Positions 14,582-15,018 of a stretch of 15,018 bases of DNA are shown one piece after another (the stretch's first letter is position 1; every line of letters starts with the position of its first letter). The notes below the pieces were generated by a model that made no database searches, had not been told where the DNA came from, and worked only from the letters and a program-made list of their open reading frames with translations. The DNA lies in assembly GCA_031404455.1 (NCBI GenBank), contig JANNHP010000296.1, positions 1 through 15,018 of the forward strand, written 5' to 3'. A program made the position numbers and the translations under genes. The DNA is from JANNHP01 sp031404455 (lineage in GTDB: Bacteria > Planctomycetota > JAJSAM01 > JAJVHW01).

Positions 14582-15018
14582 TCAGCGCGGCGCGTAGACC
14601 GGCGTGATCGGCAGCGACGTCGCCGTGTTGTCCGCGAAGTTCGCATCGGGCAGCTCGCACGAGACCTGGATGCCGAGCCGCACGCCGGCGAGGTTCGTCG
14701 AGGTGTCTCCGCCCTCCCACGTGAACCGCTTGACGACCGACGACCGGCCGCGGATGCGGAACGGGCGCGAGTACTCGCCGTTCGCGTCGAGCGGAATGTC
14801 GTGCGCGCCGACCCCGACGTAGCCGAACGCCGCCTCGGCGTCGCGGCGCGACGCATTCCTGATGCGCAGCTTCGCCGTCACGCGATAGCGGCCGCCGCCG
14901 AAGTCGACTGCGCGCGGGAAGCCGGCCCATTGGACGCGGAGATCGGGCAGCGGCGCGGGCGTCGGGTGGGCGAGGTCCACGCGCAGGACGAACGTGTAGC
15001 CGAGCGCGTACGCCGCCG
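14582..15018 (-). CDS. CARDB-like envelope protein, 5' end outside the window
   Basis: The last 144 codons of a minus-strand gene are present. The frame is open to the window edge, with Ala-Ala-Tyr as the first complete codons, so the true start lies beyond it. The region reads as one beta-sandwich: PDLRVQWAGFP, a strand RYRVTAKLRIRNAS typical of CARDB or cell-adhesion-related domains, SSVVKRFTWEGGD, and the closing loop CELPDANFADNTATS, which resembles the 'E-DN-A' end of CARDB repeats. It has a single cysteine. It ends 117 bases before the MNIO start on the same strand. Whether it belongs to that operon is unclear. An extracytoplasmic location is expected from the fold but no signal peptide can be seen. 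Confidence 0.68.
   Translation of the reverse strand, partial: AAYALGYTFVLRVDLAHPTPAPLPDLRVQWAGFPRAVDFGGGRYRVTAKLRIRNASRRDAEAAFGYVGVGAHDIPLDANGEYSRPFRIRGRSSVVKRFTWEGGDTSTNLAGVRLGIQVSCELPDANFADNTATSLPITPVYAPR

Overview
The window is about 70% GC, densely coded, and looks like chromosomal DNA from a planctomycete or a similar GC-rich environmental bacterium. The lineage call is an inference. It rests on the 1450-residue ECF-type sigma factor fused to a membrane anchor and about 13 carboxypeptidase-regulatory-like repeats, on the secreted CARDB/Ig-like proteins, and on the scarcity of Shine-Dalgarno sites before several genes. I see no rRNA, tRNA, CRISPR array, transposase or phage gene.

Layout. 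Bases 1-119 hold half of a dispersed palindromic repeat and the leader of the sigma-factor fusion gene (120-4472, +). Its 3' end overlaps by 73 bp the end of a convergent membrane-protein gene (4400-5575, -). That gene follows an AlkZ/YcaQ-family DNA glycosylase gene (5604-6794, -), probably in one operon. A 69-residue disordered basic protein (6986-7195, +) and a PepSY-type lipoprotein (7278-7898, -) converge on a strong hairpin. Diverging from the lipoprotein is a large secreted multidomain protein with a 14-glycine linker (8138-10426, +). It converges with a secreted PHB-depolymerase-like esterase carrying a PDZ domain (10461-12044, -). The gap at 12045-12331 carries two inverted copies of the dispersed repeat and a terminator-like hairpin.

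The right end, all on the minus strand, is the most interesting part. A DUF692 multinuclear iron oxidative (MNIO) enzyme (13586-14464) overlaps by 4 bases its DUF2063/HvfC-like partner protein (12729-13589), and a seven-cysteine 7Fe ferredoxin gene follows (12332-12655). MNIO plus partner is the core of RiPP-type pathways that modify cysteine-containing peptides (methanobactin, bufferin, TglHI). Here no precursor peptide is visible and a ferredoxin sits where an electron donor might be expected. A CARDB-like protein (14582 to the window end) is cut off at its 5' end.

Most functions are family-level assignments read from motifs. The links between genes beyond strand and spacing are inference.
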